From Streptomyces venezuelae (GTDB taxonomy: Bacteria > Actinomycetota > Actinomycetes > Streptomycetales > Streptomycetaceae), in NCBI RefSeq assembly GCF_008642375.1, contig NZ_CP029194.1, positions 3,286,001 through 3,350,000 of the forward strand: a DNA stretch of 64,000 bases, written 5' to 3'. The notes beneath the pieces are model-generated. The model saw only the letters and a program-made list of their open reading frames with translations. It did no database searches and was not told the origin of the DNA. Both the position numbers and the translations under genes were made by a program. Below, in pieces: positions 50,611-59,021 of this stretch. Within the stretch, counting starts at the first letter, position 1, and every line of letters begins with the position of its first letter.

Positions 50611-51015
50611 TTACTTGCGAAGGTGGTCCGGGCCGAAGGCCTGCGGCAGCATCTCGGCCAGGGTCAGGAACCCGGCGGGCGTCTCCAGGACGAGGTCGGG
50701 GCCACCGAACTCGAACAGCAGCTGCCGGCACCGGCCGCACGGCACCAGGGACTCGCCCAGGCCGTCCACGCACACGAAGTGCGTCAGACGGCCGCCGCCG
50801 GTCGCCTGGAGCTGCGAGACAAGACCGCACTCGGCGCACAGGCCCAGCCCGAAGGAGGCGTTCTCCACGTTGCAGCCGGAGACCGTCCGCCCGTCGTCCA
50901 CGAGGGCCGCCGCGCCGACCGGGTAGCCCGAGTAGGGGGCGTACGCGCGGGACATGGCCTCGCGCGCCGTGACCCGCAGGGCCTCCCAGTCGGCCTCGGG
51001 AAGAGCCGCCGTCAC
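50611..51015 (-). CDS. cdd: Cytidine deaminase
   Basis: This 134-residue zinc enzyme deaminates (deoxy)cytidine to (deoxy)uridine. Motifs: YAPYSGYPVGAAALVDDGRTVSGCNVENASFGLGLCAECGLVSQL (Cys ligand and catalytic Glu in CAE) and VPCGRCRQLLFEF (two Cys ligands). GTG 51015 overlaps the stop of the upstream permease by 4 bp, showing translational coupling. It is the last gene of the nucleoside import operon, so imported cytidine can be processed at once. Confidence 0.95.
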   Translation of the reverse strand: MTAALPEADWEALRVTAREAMSRAYAPYSGYPVGAAALVDDGRTVSGCNVENASFGLGLCAECGLVSQLQATGGGRLTHFVCVDGLGESLVPCGRCRQLLFEFGGPDLVLETPAGFLTLAEMLPQAFGPDHLRK

Positions 51016-52301
51016 TTGCCCTCGCCCTTGCGGTACCGCATGCCGTCGGCCTTCGGCATCCGCAGGCGCTGCGCGGAGAGCGAGAGGACCAGCAGGGTGA
51101 CCACGTACGGGGTCGCGCTGACGAACTCGACCGGGACCGTGTCCGTACCGAGGTACCAGACAAGGACGCCGGCGCCGATGACGGCGCTGATGGCGGCCGT
51201 GATCCAGGCCTTCTTGTACGCCTTCCAGGCCGCCAGGACGACGAGGATCGCGAAGAGCAGCAGGAGCAGCGCGTGCACGGACTCGCCGCCGCTGCGGAGC
51301 TGGAGCGCGTCGGCGAAGCCGAACAGGCCCGCGCCCATCGCGAGGCCGCCCGGACGCCAGTTGCCGAAGATCATCGCCGCGAGGCCGATGTAGCCGCGGC
51401 CACCGGTCTGGCCCTCGTTGTAGATGTGCGAGGTGACCAGCGAGAGGAAGGCACCGCCGAGGCCGGCGAGGCCGCCCGAGACGATGACGGCGATGTACTT
51501 GTACTTGTACACGTTGACGCCGAGGGACTCGGCCGCGATCGGGTTCTCGCCGCAGGAGCGCAGCCGCAGACCGAACGAGGTCTTCCACAGCACGAAGAAC
51601 GTGGCGATCACCAGCAGCACCGCGAGGATCGTGACCACCGAGACGTTGGTGACCAGACCGCCGAGGATGCCGGCGATGTCCGAGATCAGGAACCAGTGGT
51701 GCTGCTCGATGTCGGCGAGCCAGTCGGACAGCCCCGGCACGGTGATCGAGGTGATGTCCTCGGCCGGCGGGGACTGCTTCGGGCTGCCGCCCTTGGCCGC
51801 CGCCTCGCCGGAGTTGAACCACAGCTTGGCGAAGTACGTCGTGACACCGACCGCGAGGATGTTGATCGCGATGCCGGAGATGATGTGGTCGACACCGAAG
51901 GTGACGGTCGCGACCGCGTGCAGCAGGCCGCCGAACATGCCGCCCAGGATGCCGGCGAGGATGCCGATCCACGGGTCGGTCTGCCATCCGGCCCAGGCAC
52001 CGAAGAAGGTGCCGAGGATCATCATGCCTTCGAGGCCGATGTTGACCACGCCCGCGCGCTCGGCCCACAGACCGCCGAGACCGGCGAGGCCGATCGGCAC
52101 GGCGAGCGAGAGCGCGGCGCTGATCTGGCCGGCCGAGGTGAGGTCCTGCGCCCCGGTGATGACCCGCACGGCGGAGAGGGCGATGAGCCCGCCCGCGACG
52201 ATCAGGAGGATCCAGGGCAGGGTGAGGCGGGTACGGCCGCCCTTGCCGCCGGCCGCCTTGGGGGCCGCGGGCGGCGGAGTGGAAGTCGCCGTGGCGCTCA
52301 C
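51012..52301 (-). CDS. Nucleoside ABC transporter permease 2
   Basis: This 429-residue membrane protein has about ten hydrophobic segments and the BPD_transp_2 signature GLAGLGGLWAERAGVVNIGLEGMMILGTFFGAWAG, as well as VAINILAVGVTTYFAKLWF-type and FGLRLRSCGENPIAAESLGVNVYKYKYIAVIVSGGLAGLGGAFLS. GTG 52301 overlaps the stop of the first permease by 4 bp, and cdd overlaps its own stop. It forms the channel with permease 1 for purine/pyrimidine nucleosides (inferred from BmpA and salvage genes). Confidence 0.92.
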   Translation of the reverse strand: MSATATSTPPPAAPKAAGGKGGRTRLTLPWILLIVAGGLIALSAVRVITGAQDLTSAGQISAALSLAVPIGLAGLGGLWAERAGVVNIGLEGMMILGTFFGAWAGWQTDPWIGILAGILGGMFGGLLHAVATVTFGVDHIISGIAINILAVGVTTYFAKLWFNSGEAAAKGGSPKQSPPAEDITSITVPGLSDWLADIEQHHWFLISDIAGILGGLVTNVSVVTILAVLLVIATFFVLWKTSFGLRLRSCGENPIAAESLGVNVYKYKYIAVIVSGGLAGLGGAFLSLVTSHIYNEGQTGGRGYIGLAAMIFGNWRPGGLAMGAGLFGFADALQLRSGGESVHALLLLLFAILVVLAAWKAYKKAWITAAISAVIGAGVLVWYLGTDTVPVEFVSATPYVVTLLVLSLSAQRLRMPKADGMRYRKGEGK

Positions 52302-53410
52302 GCCGACACCTCCGTCGTGTCGTTGGAACGGGCCTGGGCGGCGAGCTTCTCGCCGACCTGTCGCTGCTGGCGCTTGAGGCCGTAGCGGCGGACGACCTCG
52401 TAGGCGATGACGACGCAGAGGACGATGACGCCCTGCATGACGCCGACGATCTCGCGGTCGTAGTTCTCGAACTCCAGCTGCTGGCCGCCGCGCTCCAGGA
52501 ACGCCCAGAGGATCGCGGCGAGCGCGATGCCGATCGGGTGGTTGCGGCCGAGCAGGGCGATGGCGATACCGGTGAAGCCGATGCCGACCGGGAAGTCGCC
52601 GCCGAACTCGTACGAGTCGTTGAGCAGCGTCGGCATACCGATCAGACCGGCCATGGCGCCGGAGATCAGCATGGACGTGACGACCATCTTCTTGACGTTC
52701 ACACCGCTCGCCGAGGCGGCCGTCTCCGACTGGCCGACGGTCCGCAGGTCGAAGCCGAAGCGGGTGCGGGAGAGGGTGAACCAGTAACCGAGGCCCGCGA
52801 TGACCGCGACGACGACGAAGCCGTAGATCGGGGTCGGGGTCGTCGGGAACTCGAAGAAGTGCGAGGACTCCGGCAGCGGGGTCGTCGCCACCTTCGTGCC
52901 GGCCGCGTCCAGGTGGCCGAGGCGGCCGGGCTGGAGGAGGTAGCCGATGATCGCGGTCGCGATGAAGTTCAGCATGATCGTCGAGACGACCTCGCTGACA
53001 CCCCGGGTGGTCTTGAGGAGACCCGCGATGCCCGCCCACATGGCGCCGACGATCATCGCGGTGATGATGATCAGCGGGATCTGGACGATGCCCGGCAGGG
53101 TCAGCGCGCCACCGACGGCGGCGGCGAAGAAGGCCGCGAGACGGTACTGGCCGTCGACACCGATGTTGAACAGGTTCATGCGGAAGCCGATGGCCACCGC
53201 GATGCCCGCCAGGTAGTACGTCGTCGCCTTGTTGATGATGTAGACCTGGCTGTCCGACTTGACGCCGTAGTCGAACATGATCCCGAAGGCGCTGAACGGC
53301 TCCTTGCCGGTCGCCGCGAGCACCAGGGCGGTGATCAGGAAGGCGGCGACGATCGCGAGCAGCGGCGCCGCGATGGCGAGGAGCACCCGCTCCTTGTCGA
53401 ACTTCTTCAT
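52298..53410 (-). CDS. Nucleoside ABC transporter permease 1
   Basis: The 370-residue membrane protein has about eight to ten transmembrane helices, with the BPD_transp_2 signature GIAVAIGFRMNLFNIGVDGQYRLAAFFAAAVGGALTL and the EAA-like loop FGFDLRTVGQSETAASASGVNVKKMVVTSMLISGAMAGL. ATG 53410 overlaps the stop of the ATPase gene by 4 bp. It pairs with permease 2. Nucleoside specificity is inferred from the operon. Confidence 0.92.
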   Translation of the reverse strand: MKKFDKERVLLAIAAPLLAIVAAFLITALVLAATGKEPFSAFGIMFDYGVKSDSQVYIINKATTYYLAGIAVAIGFRMNLFNIGVDGQYRLAAFFAAAVGGALTLPGIVQIPLIIITAMIVGAMWAGIAGLLKTTRGVSEVVSTIMLNFIATAIIGYLLQPGRLGHLDAAGTKVATTPLPESSHFFEFPTTPTPIYGFVVVAVIAGLGYWFTLSRTRFGFDLRTVGQSETAASASGVNVKKMVVTSMLISGAMAGLIGMPTLLNDSYEFGGDFPVGIGFTGIAIALLGRNHPIGIALAAILWAFLERGGQQLEFENYDREIVGVMQGVIVLCVVIAYEVVRRYGLKRQQRQVGEKLAAQARSNDTTEVSA

Positions 53411-54999
53411 CGGGCCTCGTCCTCCGGGCCGTCGGTGCCCTCAGGGCTCTCATCGTGCTCAAGGTGGCCGGCGGCGGCGCCGGTCATGGCCGAGCCCAGC
53501 TCCTCCGGGGTGATGGTCGCCGGGTCGGCGTCCGCCACGAGCCGGCCGCGGTACATCACGCGCAGCGTGTCGGAGAGGCCGATCAGCTCGTCCAGGTCGG
53601 CGGAGATCAGCAGGACCGCCAGGCCCTCACGGCGCGCCTCGCGGATCTGGTCCCAGATCTGCGCCTGCGCGCCGACGTCCACACCGCGGGTGGGGTGGGC
53701 GGCGATCAGCAGCTTGGGGTCGTGGCTCATCTCGCGGCCGACGATCAGCTTCTGCTGGTTTCCGCCGGAGAGGGAGGCTGCGGTGACGTCGATGCCGGGG
53801 GTCCGGACGTCGTACTCGCGGACGATCCGCTCGGTGTCCTTGCGGGCGGCCTTGAGGTCGAGGATGGCGCCCTTGGAGTTGGGCTTCTCCGTGACGTGGC
53901 CGAGGATGCGGTTCTCCCAGAGGGGGGCCTCCAGGAGCAGACCGTGCCGGTGGCGGTCCTCGGGGATGCAGCCGATGCCGTCCTCGCGGCGCTTGCGCGT
54001 CGGGGCGGCGGAGATGTCCCGGCCGTCCAGGGTCACGACACCGCCGTCGGCGGTGCGCATGCCCATGATCGTGTCGACGAGCTCCGACTGGCCGTTGCCC
54101 TCGACACCGGCGATGCCGAGCACCTCACCCTTGTGGATGGTGAAGGTGATCCCGCCGAGGACCGCGCGGACCACGCCGTCGGGGTCGACGGCGCTGAGCG
54201 CCAGGCCCTGGACCGTCAGCATCGGCACGTCCGTGACCGTCGACTCGCGGGTCTCCGGCGAGGGCAGCTCGGCGCCGACCATCAGCTCGGCGAGCTGCTT
54301 GGTGGTGGTGCTCTTCGGGTCGGCGGTGCCGACCGTCGTGCCGCGCCGGATGACGGTGATGTCGTCGGCGACCGACAGGACCTCGCCCAGCTTGTGCGAG
54401 ATGAAGATGACCGTCAGGCCCTCGGCCTTGAGCTCGCGCAGGTTGTCGAAGAGCGCGTCGACCTCCTGCGGGACGAGCACGGCGGTCGGCTCGTCGAGGA
54501 TCAGGGTGCGGGCGCCGCGGTAGAGGACCTTGAGGATCTCCACGCGCTGGCGGTCGGCCACACCGAGGTCCTCGACGAGGACGTCGGGGCGGACCCCGAG
54601 GCCGTACGCGTCGGAGATCTCCTTGATCTTGGCACGGGCCTTGTCACCGATGCCGTAGAGCTTCTCGGAGCCGAGGACGACGTTCTCGAGGACGGTGAGG
54701 TTGTCCGCGAGCATGAAGTGCTGATGCACCATGCCGACGCCGCGGACGATGGCGTCGCCGGGGCTGTTGAACGTCACCTGCTCGCCGTCGACGGTGATGG
54801 TGCCCTCGTCCGGCTTCTGCATGCCGTAGAGGATCTTCATCAGAGTCGACTTGCCCGCGCCGTTCTCGCCCACGAGGGCGTGGACGGTGCCGCGGCGCAC
54901 GGTGATGTCGATGTCGTGGTTGGCCACGACTCCGGGGAAACGCTTGGTGATGCCGCGGAGTTCTACGGCGTTCGGACTGCTGGTGCTGGAGGCTTTGAT
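53407..54999 (-). CDS. Nucleoside ABC transporter ATP-binding protein (two nucleotide-binding domains)
   Basis: This ~530-residue protein has two ABC domains. The first has Walker A LVGENGAGKSTLMK and a signature-like DLGVADRQRVEILK with Walker B LILDEPTAVLVPQE; the second has GVEGNGQSELVD in place of Walker A and LSGGNQQKLIVGREMS plus a degenerate Walker B. This is the sugar/nucleoside-type ATPase. The conserved start VIKASS lacks a canonical start codon here: the codons read GTC ATC AAA after AGGAG, so ATC 54999 or a GTC (or an error for GTG) is used. Coordinates at the start are tentative. Confidence 0.88.
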   Translation of the reverse strand: MKASSTSSPNAVELRGITKRFPGVVANHDIDITVRRGTVHALVGENGAGKSTLMKILYGMQKPDEGTITVDGEQVTFNSPGDAIVRGVGMVHQHFMLADNLTVLENVVLGSEKLYGIGDKARAKIKEISDAYGLGVRPDVLVEDLGVADRQRVEILKVLYRGARTLILDEPTAVLVPQEVDALFDNLRELKAEGLTVIFISHKLGEVLSVADDITVIRRGTTVGTADPKSTTTKQLAELMVGAELPSPETRESTVTDVPMLTVQGLALSAVDPDGVVRAVLGGITFTIHKGEVLGIAGVEGNGQSELVDTIMGMRTADGGVVTLDGRDISAAPTRKRREDGIGCIPEDRHRHGLLLEAPLWENRILGHVTEKPNSKGAILDLKAARKDTERIVREYDVRTPGIDVTAASLSGGNQQKLIVGREMSHDPKLLIAAHPTRGVDVGAQAQIWDQIREARREGLAVLLISADLDELIGLSDTLRVMYRGRLVADADPATITPEELGSAMTGAAAGHLEHDESPEGTDGPEDEAR

Positions 55000-55084
55000 G
55001 ACGCACTCTCCTAGGCAGGGAGCGTGAGGAGGACGAGGCGGGGAGGCAGGCGCTGTCGGTGGCGAAAAATACCCTGTGGGCCAC

Positions 55085-55104
55085 GACGCTACGCGCGTAG
55101 CGTC
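55085..55104. promoter_or_regulatory. Nucleoside-regulon palindrome, ABC transporter operon
   Basis: GACGCTACGC-GCGTAGCGTC is a perfect 20-bp palindrome containing the CTACGCGCGTAG core (55089-55100). It lies about 90 bp upstream of the ATPase gene and downstream of the bmpA terminator. It is the longest of the six copies. Confidence 0.85.
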
Positions 55105-55142
55105 AGGAAAATCGTTCAACTGCCCGCGGACATACGTGTGAA

Positions 55143-55183
55143 GGGGGCCCGGAGTGTCGGCCGAAGCCGCTCTCCGGGCCCCC
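55143..55183 (-). terminator. Terminator of bmpA
   Basis: GGGGGCCCGGAG and CTCCGGGCCCCC form a 12-bp stem with a 17-base loop, 12 bp after the bmpA stop. It separates bmpA from the transporter operon. Confidence 0.8.
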
Positions 55184-55195
55184 GTTCGACGTGTG

Positions 55196-56236
55196 TCAGA
55201 GGGTCGTGGCGACCTTGATCTGACCGTCGACGATCTTCTTCTTGGCCGCGTCGATCTGGGCCTGGATGTCCGTGAGGTGGCCACCCGTGGTGGTCAGCGA
55301 GACTCCGTTCTCGGCCAGCGAGTAGGTGTGCGTGCCGGTCATCGGATTGCCGTCCTGGACGGACTTGACGAGCTCGAAGACACCGGTGTCGACGTTCTTG
55401 ACGACCGAGGTGAGGATCGAGCCGGCGTACTTCGACAGGGCCGGGTCCTTGGCCTGGTCGGAGTCGACACCGATCGCCCAGGCGCCCGGCTTCGCGGCGA
55501 CGGCCTCGATGGCGCCGGCACCCGAGCCGCCCGCGGCGGCGTAGACGACGTCGATGCCCTTGTCGAGCATGCCCTTGGCGGCGGCCTTGCCCTTGTCCGG
55601 AGCACCGAAGCCGGACATGTCCGTACCGGTGGACAGGTACTGGATCTGGACCGTGGCGTTCGGCTTGGTCTCCTTGACGCCCTGCTGGAAGCCGGCGGCG
55701 AACTTCTTGATCAGCGGGATGTCGACGCCGCCGATGAAGCCGATCTTGCCGTCCTTGGACTTCAGGGCCGCGGCGACACCGGCGAGGTAGGAGCCCTGCT
55801 CCTCGGTGAAGACGATCGAGTCGACGTTCTTCGCCTCGGAGACCGAGTCGACCAGGCCGAAGGTCGTCTTCGGGTACTTGGCCGCGACCTTGTCGATCGC
55901 GTCCTTGTAGGCGAAGCCGACACCGATGACCGGGTTGAAGCCGCCCTCGGCGAGGGAGGCGAGGCGCTGCTCGCGGTCCGCCGGGGTCTCACCGTTCTTC
56001 GCGGTGAGCTCCTTCGTCTCGACACCGAGCTCGGCCTTGGCCTTGTCGAGGCCGCGCGCGGCGGAGTCGTTGAAGGAGTTGTCGCCACGACCACCAACGT
56101 CGTAAGCCATGCCGACCTTGATGTCGCCGTTGTCGGAGCCACTGTCCCCGGTGGAGGACTCCCCGCAGGCGGTGGCAGTGAGAGCGAGAGCCGCAGTGAC
56201 AGCACACGCGGCGGTGATCTTGGATACCCGGCGCAC
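55196..56236 (-). CDS. BmpA-type substrate-binding lipoprotein
   Basis: The 346-residue protein has a lipoprotein signal with lipobox TATAC near residue 24, then the BMP family domain: KVGMAYDVGGRGDNSFNDSAARGLDKAKAELG, NPVIGVGFAYKDAIDKVAAKYPKT, GSYLAGVAAALKSKDGKIGFIGGVDIPLIKKFAAGFQQGVKE, VVYAAAGGSGAGAIEAV, GVDSDQ. BmpA/Med proteins bind purine nucleosides and feed the adjacent ABC transporter. GTG 56236 follows GAAGGGA. It has its own operator and terminator. Confidence 0.93.
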   Translation of the reverse strand: MRRVSKITAACAVTAALALTATACGESSTGDSGSDNGDIKVGMAYDVGGRGDNSFNDSAARGLDKAKAELGVETKELTAKNGETPADREQRLASLAEGGFNPVIGVGFAYKDAIDKVAAKYPKTTFGLVDSVSEAKNVDSIVFTEEQGSYLAGVAAALKSKDGKIGFIGGVDIPLIKKFAAGFQQGVKETKPNATVQIQYLSTGTDMSGFGAPDKGKAAAKGMLDKGIDVVYAAAGGSGAGAIEAVAAKPGAWAIGVDSDQAKDPALSKYAGSILTSVVKNVDTGVFELVKSVQDGNPMTGTHTYSLAENGVSLTTTGGHLTDIQAQIDAAKKKIVDGQIKVATTL

Positions 56237-56296
56237 GAGGAGGTCCCTTCAAGACTGACCGAAAGCGCCTCTTCCGGCGCTGGTTTCGGGCGATCG

Positions 56297-56308
56297 TAAC
56301 GCGCGTAG
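56297..56308. promoter_or_regulatory. Nucleoside-regulon palindrome variant, bmpA
   Basis: TAACGCGCGTAG matches the palindrome at 10 of 12 positions, 61 bp upstream of the bmpA start. The remaining 243 bp to the next gene hold only promoters I cannot resolve. Confidence 0.65.
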
Positions 56309-56551
56309 ATGTCAGTTAAAGACCCGTTCATGAGTCGTTACCGGATCGACGCCAGCGAGTCGTACCAGACGGTAGCGAGGTGGAGACGGTCCGACACGCG
56401 ATGCGGACGGTGTTACCTCGACATGACGATCTTTTGCGCATTCCTTTGCAGACGCTGCGTATGGCTTGATACCTCTCCTCGTGACCACACGAGGCGGCCG
56501 GGCTGACCACCCCACCGCCTCCGAAAAACAGAACAACCAGGGGGAAGTCCC

Positions 56552-56872
56552 ATGAAACGCTCTTTCGCCGCTTTCGGCATCACGGCGGCCCTGCTGAGCG
56601 GCTCCGCGGCCCTGGCGCCCGCCGCCTCCGCCGCCTCCGTCGGCGACTGCAACACCTGGACGTCGAGCCGCGCGCCGTACACCGGCTCGGCCTACTGCAG
56701 CAAGATCGCGTGGGGTGACAAGTTCCGGGTGAAGGTCACCTGTGTGGACCCGCGCGGCAGCCAGTGGACCGTGTACGGCCCGTGGAAGCGGAACACCGAG
56801 ACGTCCACCGCCAAGTGCTCGGACAACCCGAACGTCGGCGTCCTGCGCGTCGGTGTCTCCTTCAGCGCCTGA
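56552..56872 (+). CDS. Small secreted Cys protein, paralogue 1
   Basis: This 106-residue protein has a signal peptide (KRSFAAFGITAALLSGSAALAPAASA|AS). The mature domain of ~78 residues has four cysteines: GDCNTWTSSRAPYTGSAYCSKI, VKVTCVDPRGSQWTVYG and AKCSDNPNVGVLRVGV. The pattern C-x-TW-x-SS-x-APYTG-x-A-x-C, VTC-x-DPRG and KCSDNPNVG recurs in the next two genes. It is extracellular, likely disulfide-bonded, of unknown function. ATG 56552 follows AGGGGGAAG. It is the first of three tandem copies. Confidence 0.8.
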   Translation: MKRSFAAFGITAALLSGSAALAPAASAASVGDCNTWTSSRAPYTGSAYCSKIAWGDKFRVKVTCVDPRGSQWTVYGPWKRNTETSTAKCSDNPNVGVLRVGVSFSA

Positions 56873-56940
56873 CCGGAACGGGTCCTGACCAGGCCCGCGA
56901 CGACACCGTTCACCAGCACGACAGCCCTACAGGGGGAACC

Positions 56941-57279
56941 ATGAAGAAGACCGTCATCGCCGCGCTCGGCCTCGCACTCGCGACCGGCTCGCTGATCACC
57001 GCTCCCACCGCGTCCGCCGCCCAGCTGGGCGCGGCCTCCGTGGACTGCGACACCTGGAAGTCGAGCGGAGCCCCGTACACCGGTTACGCCAAGTGCACCG
57101 GAATGCTGCCCCACCCGCTGGAGGCCGCGAAGGTGAAGGTCACCTGCATCGACCCGCGCGGCAACAAGTGGGAGATCTACGGCAAGGCCGTCGGCAACGG
57201 CAAGACGTCGAGCGCGAAGTGTTCCGACAACCCCAACGTCGGGATCTACAAGGTCGGCGTCGAGCGGGTCCGCCTGTGA
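56941..57279 (+). CDS. Small secreted Cys protein, paralogue 2
   Basis: This 112-residue product has a signal peptide (KKTVIAALGLALATGSLITAPTASA|AQ) and a mature domain with VDCDTWKSSGAPYTGYAKCTGM, VKVTCIDPRGNKWEIYG and AKCSDNPNVGIYKVGV, identical in layout to its neighbours. ATG 56941 follows AGGGGGAACC. It starts 68 bp after paralogue 1 and overlaps paralogue 3 by 4 bp. Function is unknown; the family looks like a compact disulfide fold. Confidence 0.8.
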   Translation: MKKTVIAALGLALATGSLITAPTASAAQLGAASVDCDTWKSSGAPYTGYAKCTGMLPHPLEAAKVKVTCIDPRGNKWEIYGKAVGNGKTSSAKCSDNPNVGIYKVGVERVRL

Positions 57280-57608
57280 CGGCGGGCGCGGTCCGCAGCG
57301 GGGTGGCGCTCGCCTCCGCCGCGCTGGCCGTGACGGCGGGCCTGGTCGGAGCGGCACCCTCGGCGGAGGCGGCGGCCTGCACGGTGTGGAAGTCGTCGGG
57401 CGCCCCGTGGACCGGGTACGCGAAGTGCACGAACATCCACGAGCTGCGTCAGTACCGGGTGCAGGTCACGTGCCAGGGGCCGACCGGCGGGCCGTTCACG
57501 CGGTACGGCCAGTGGGCGCGCAACGGAGGCGTCTCCGCCCAGCGCTGCTCCGACAGCCCCAACGTGGGGGTGACGACGGTCCGGGTGCACTTCCGCCCGA
57601 TGATCTGA
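57276..57608 (+). CDS. Small secreted Cys protein, paralogue 3
   Basis: This 110-residue product starts at GTG 57276, coupled to the previous stop by a GTGA overlap. It has a shorter signal peptide (TAGAVRSGVALASAALAVTAGLVGAAPSAEA|AA) and the same domain: CTVWKSSGAPWTGYAKCTNI, VQVTCQGPTGGPFTRYG and QRCSDSPNVGVTTVRV. It is the most diverged copy (DPRG is lost), so it may have drifted in function. Confidence 0.8.
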   Translation: MTAGAVRSGVALASAALAVTAGLVGAAPSAEAAACTVWKSSGAPWTGYAKCTNIHELRQYRVQVTCQGPTGGPFTRYGQWARNGGVSAQRCSDSPNVGVTTVRVHFRPMI

Positions 57609-57624
57609 ACGCTGTCCGCCGTCC

Positions 57625-57656
57625 GAGCGGGAGGTCGCTTCTGCGGCCTCCCGCTC
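57625..57656. terminator. Terminator between convergent paralogue 3 and amidohydrolase
   Basis: GAGCGGGAGGTCGC and GCGGCCTCCCGCTC enclose TTCT with a near-perfect stem. Confidence 0.85.
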
Positions 57657-57662
57657 CGCCGT

Positions 57663-58877
57663 TCAGCCCCTGCGGTCGAGCAGGGCCGCGGCCGTGAAGA
57701 GTTCCACGGCCGTCTCGATGCAGCGCTCGTCCACGTCGAAGTCGCCCGCGTGCAGGTCGCGGACGCGGGTGTCGCCGGGGGTGCGGACGCCGAGGCGGGC
57801 CATGGAGCCGGGGACGTGCTCCAGGTACCAGGAGAAGTCCTCGCCGCCGAGGCTCTGCTCGGTGTCCTCGATCGCGTACGGCCCGCGGCGGGCGGTCATC
57901 GCGTCGGCGAGGAGTTCGGTGACCACGGAGTCGTTGACGACCGGGGGGACGCCCCGGACGTAGTTCACGGTCGACTTCGCGCGGTGCAGGGTCGCGACCT
58001 CGTCGATCGCCGCGTGGATCAGGTCGGGCGCTTCGCGCCAGGTCGGCAGGTCGAGGCAGCGGACGGTGCCGGAGAGCTCGGCGTGCTGCGGGATGACATT
58101 GGGGGCGTGGCCCGCCTCGATGCGGCCCCAGGTGACGGAGAGGCCCGAGCGGGCGTCGATCCGGCGGGCGAGCACGGCGGGGACGTCGGTGGCGACGCGG
58201 GCGGCGGCGGTGACGAGGTCGGTGGTGAGGTGCGGGCGGGCGGTGTGGCCGCCGGGGCCGCCGAGGGTGACTTCGAGCCGGTCGCAGGCCGAGGTGATGG
58301 GGCCGGCGCGGAGCCCGATCTTCCCCGCGTCCACCTTGGGGTCGCAGTGGACGGCGATGATCCGGCCGACCCCGTCGAGCACGCCGGCCTCGATCGCGTC
58401 GGCGGCGCCGCCGGGCAGCACTTCCTCGGCGGGCTGGAAGAGGATCCGTACCGCGTGCGGGAGGAGGCCCTGCCGGGCCAGTTCGGCGAGGACGAGTCCG
58501 GCGCCCAGGACGGTGGTGGTGTGGACGTCGTGTCCGCAGGCGTGCGCGCGGTTGGCCACGGTGGAGCGGTAGGCGACGGTCTTCACGTCGGGGATGGGCA
58601 GCGCGTCGATGTCGGCGCGGATCGCGAGCATGGGGCGGCGGCGGTCCGGGGTGCCGATGTCACAGATGAGTCCGGTGCCGCCGGGCAGGACCTTCGGCGC
58701 GAGGCCGGCCGCCTCCAGGCGGGCCTTGAGCGCGGCGGTCGTACGGAACTCCTGGTTGCCCAGCTCGGGGTGCATGTGCAAGTCCCTGCGGAAGGCGATC
58801 AGTTCGGCGCGCAGGGGTGCGGACAGCGTTCCGGGCAGGGTGACGGAGCCTGGCTCACGGGACTTCAACTGGTTCAC
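57663..58877 (-). CDS. M20-family amidohydrolase
   Basis: This 404-residue metallopeptidase-fold enzyme has HMHPELGNQEFRTTAAL, the dimetal motif HACGHDVHTTTVLGA, the FQPAEEVLPGGA motif (Glu acid/base) and a C-terminal His in LGGEDFSWYLEHVPG. It is of the M20D (IAA-amino acid hydrolase/hippurate hydrolase-like) type that removes acyl groups from amino acids or diaminopimelate. Start ATG 58877. The substrate is unknown; it is convergent with the secreted paralogues and next to the glycopolymer cluster without clear link. Confidence 0.9.
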   Translation of the reverse strand: MNQLKSREPGSVTLPGTLSAPLRAELIAFRRDLHMHPELGNQEFRTTAALKARLEAAGLAPKVLPGGTGLICDIGTPDRRRPMLAIRADIDALPIPDVKTVAYRSTVANRAHACGHDVHTTTVLGAGLVLAELARQGLLPHAVRILFQPAEEVLPGGAADAIEAGVLDGVGRIIAVHCDPKVDAGKIGLRAGPITSACDRLEVTLGGPGGHTARPHLTTDLVTAAARVATDVPAVLARRIDARSGLSVTWGRIEAGHAPNVIPQHAELSGTVRCLDLPTWREAPDLIHAAIDEVATLHRAKSTVNYVRGVPPVVNDSVVTELLADAMTARRGPYAIEDTEQSLGGEDFSWYLEHVPGSMARLGVRTPGDTRVRDLHAGDFDVDERCIETAVELFTAAALLDRRG

Positions 58878-59021
58878 CTTTTGAAGGGTAGGCCCCTTCG
58901 AGGGTCAACTGCCCGTTGATCACGAAAAGTTCAGCCCGTTAGGGGAAAGAATCTCGGTTTGGCAGGCATGAAGGCCCTTCCATGTGGGTACGCTGCGCCG
59001 ATTTCGAGCCGAGCGACGCGA

